Below are positions 7,175 to 7,543 of a stretch of 7,543 nt of DNA, piece after piece. The notes beneath the pieces were generated by a model, which was not told the origin of the DNA, made no database searches, and was given only the letters and a program-made list of their open reading frames with translations. The DNA is from Bacteroides sp. UBA7333 (GTDB lineage Bacteria; Bacteroidota; Bacteroidia; Bacteroidales; Bacteroidaceae). Within the stretch, counting starts at the first letter, position 1; every line of letters starts with the position of its first letter. The position numbers and the translations under genes are program-made. The stretch is from assembly GCA_002471195.1 (NCBI GenBank), contig DKPN01000076.1, forward strand, positions 1,908-9,450, in the 5' to 3' direction.

Positions 7175-7201
7175 GTGGCAAGAACCTCGTTTGATTCACA
7201 A

Positions 7202-7221
7202 AAAAAGGTCATTTCCTTTTT
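7202..7221. repeat. Short hairpin AAAAAGG/CCTTTTT
   Basis: A 7-bp perfect stem with a 6-nt loop (TCATTT). On either strand it ends in a T-run belonging to the stem itself, so it could act as a weak terminator in both directions. Confidence 0.3.
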
Positions 7222-7284
7222 GCCAATAGCAATCCGGCGTTTTTAAAAAGGGGATAAGCGTCTGGGAAACATGGCCGCTTCTTT

Positions 7285-7400
7285 TGATGAAGACTTTTTT
7301 TAGTTACCGTGGAGAGTAAATTCATTCATAACGAAGAGTTGCTACCTTCTTCACGGTAATGCAAAACACTCTTCGTGGAAAAGATTTTACGTCTTCATTG
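7285..7400 (+). ncRNA. Candidate structured RNA with pseudoknot topology
   Basis: Three long-range inverted repeats lie within 116 bases. The outer stem pairs 7285-7294 with 7391-7400 (8 Watson-Crick plus 2 G-U). Inside it, stem B pairs 7304-7316 with 7347-7359 (11 Watson-Crick plus 2 G-U). Stem C pairs 7331-7339 with 7368-7376 (9 Watson-Crick). The 5' arm of C lies in the loop of B and its 3' arm lies 8 nt beyond B, which is the H-type pseudoknot arrangement. All the G-U pairs are G-U on the plus strand and would be C-A mismatches on the minus strand, so a plus-strand RNA is favoured. The function and true ends are unknown. It could instead be a structured repeat element. Confidence 0.4.
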
Positions 7401-7413
7401 AAAACTTTTGTCC

Positions 7414-7486
7414 TCAACGCGTCCACAAGCGCTTGTACGCCCCAGTGTGCACAATGTTCGCTGCCGCGCCACGCATGCCGCGTTGA
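7414..7486. repeat. GC-rich palindromic block
   Basis: TCAACGCG (7414-7421) and CGCGTTGA (7479-7486) form an 8-bp inverted repeat. It encloses a perfect 12-bp palindrome ACAAGCGCTTGT (7425-7436) and the palindrome TGTGCACA (7446-7453). About 61% of the bases in 7411-7490 are G or C, in sharp contrast to the AT-rich flanks. No protein family is recognisable in any frame. Confidence 0.5.
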
Positions 7487-7543
7487 ACAAATACAAATCG
7501 TTATCAATGATCTTATTTTAAGAATATATAGATAGCTCAAAAT

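Noticed and set aside
7322..7540. 72-codon minus-strand reading frame at the right end
   Set aside because: It has no recognisable family, runs through the GC-rich palindromic block and the pseudoknot candidate, and is rich in Cys, His, Trp and Arg as expected from accidental translation. Other frames of the same stretch are also open. I treat it as spurious.
6478..7543. Possibility of an insertion sequence or CRISPR array in the non-coding right end
   Set aside because: No transposase fragment, terminal inverted repeats with target duplication, or regularly spaced direct repeats could be found.

Overview
The window looks like chromosomal DNA of a Bacteroidota species, most likely of the order Bacteroidales and close to Bacteroides. 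Three things point that way. The genes are AT-rich and lack Shine-Dalgarno motifs, having A/T-rich leaders instead. The promoters carry the Bacteroidota -7 box TAnnTTTG, clearest upstream of the tRNA genes. The proteins (a lipoprotein GH20 hexosaminidase, a GH92 mannosidase, a YaaA protein and a short ECF sigma factor) all read like Bacteroides versions of their families.

Layout. At 1-182 two tandem tRNA genes lie on the minus strand. The complete one is tRNA-Gly(TCC), the other is cut by the window edge, and a good promoter precedes them. After about 300 bp of AT-rich spacer, a plus-strand pair at 492-5035 encodes an outer-membrane-type lipoprotein beta-N-acetylhexosaminidase (GH20) and a secreted GH92 alpha-mannosidase. 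They are 41 bp apart and end at a strong terminator at 5061-5099. Together they fit trimming of N-glycans or similar host glycans, with terminal GlcNAc/GalNAc removed by GH20 and alpha-mannose by GH92. No SusC/SusD pair or dedicated regulator is seen in the window. Converging from the right on the minus strand are an ECF-type sigma factor (5941-6444) and yaaA (5123-5887), a peroxide-stress protein. A textbook intrinsic terminator lies between them, only about 13 nt before the yaaA start codon.

The last kilobase (6478-7543) has no convincing protein gene and is the most unusual part. From 6513 to about 6790 it is very AT-rich and featureless. A perfect -7 box follows at 6797 on the plus strand. 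Then come a hairpin with a T-run ending at 7024, a 14-bp perfect palindrome at 7161, and a nested set of inverted repeats at 7285-7400 with pseudoknot topology, whose G-U pairs favour a plus-strand RNA. A GC-rich (about 61%) palindromic block at 7411-7490 comes next. I read this as a candidate structured non-coding RNA or a structured dispersed repeat. The final 57 bases (7487-7543) hold nothing I can recognise.
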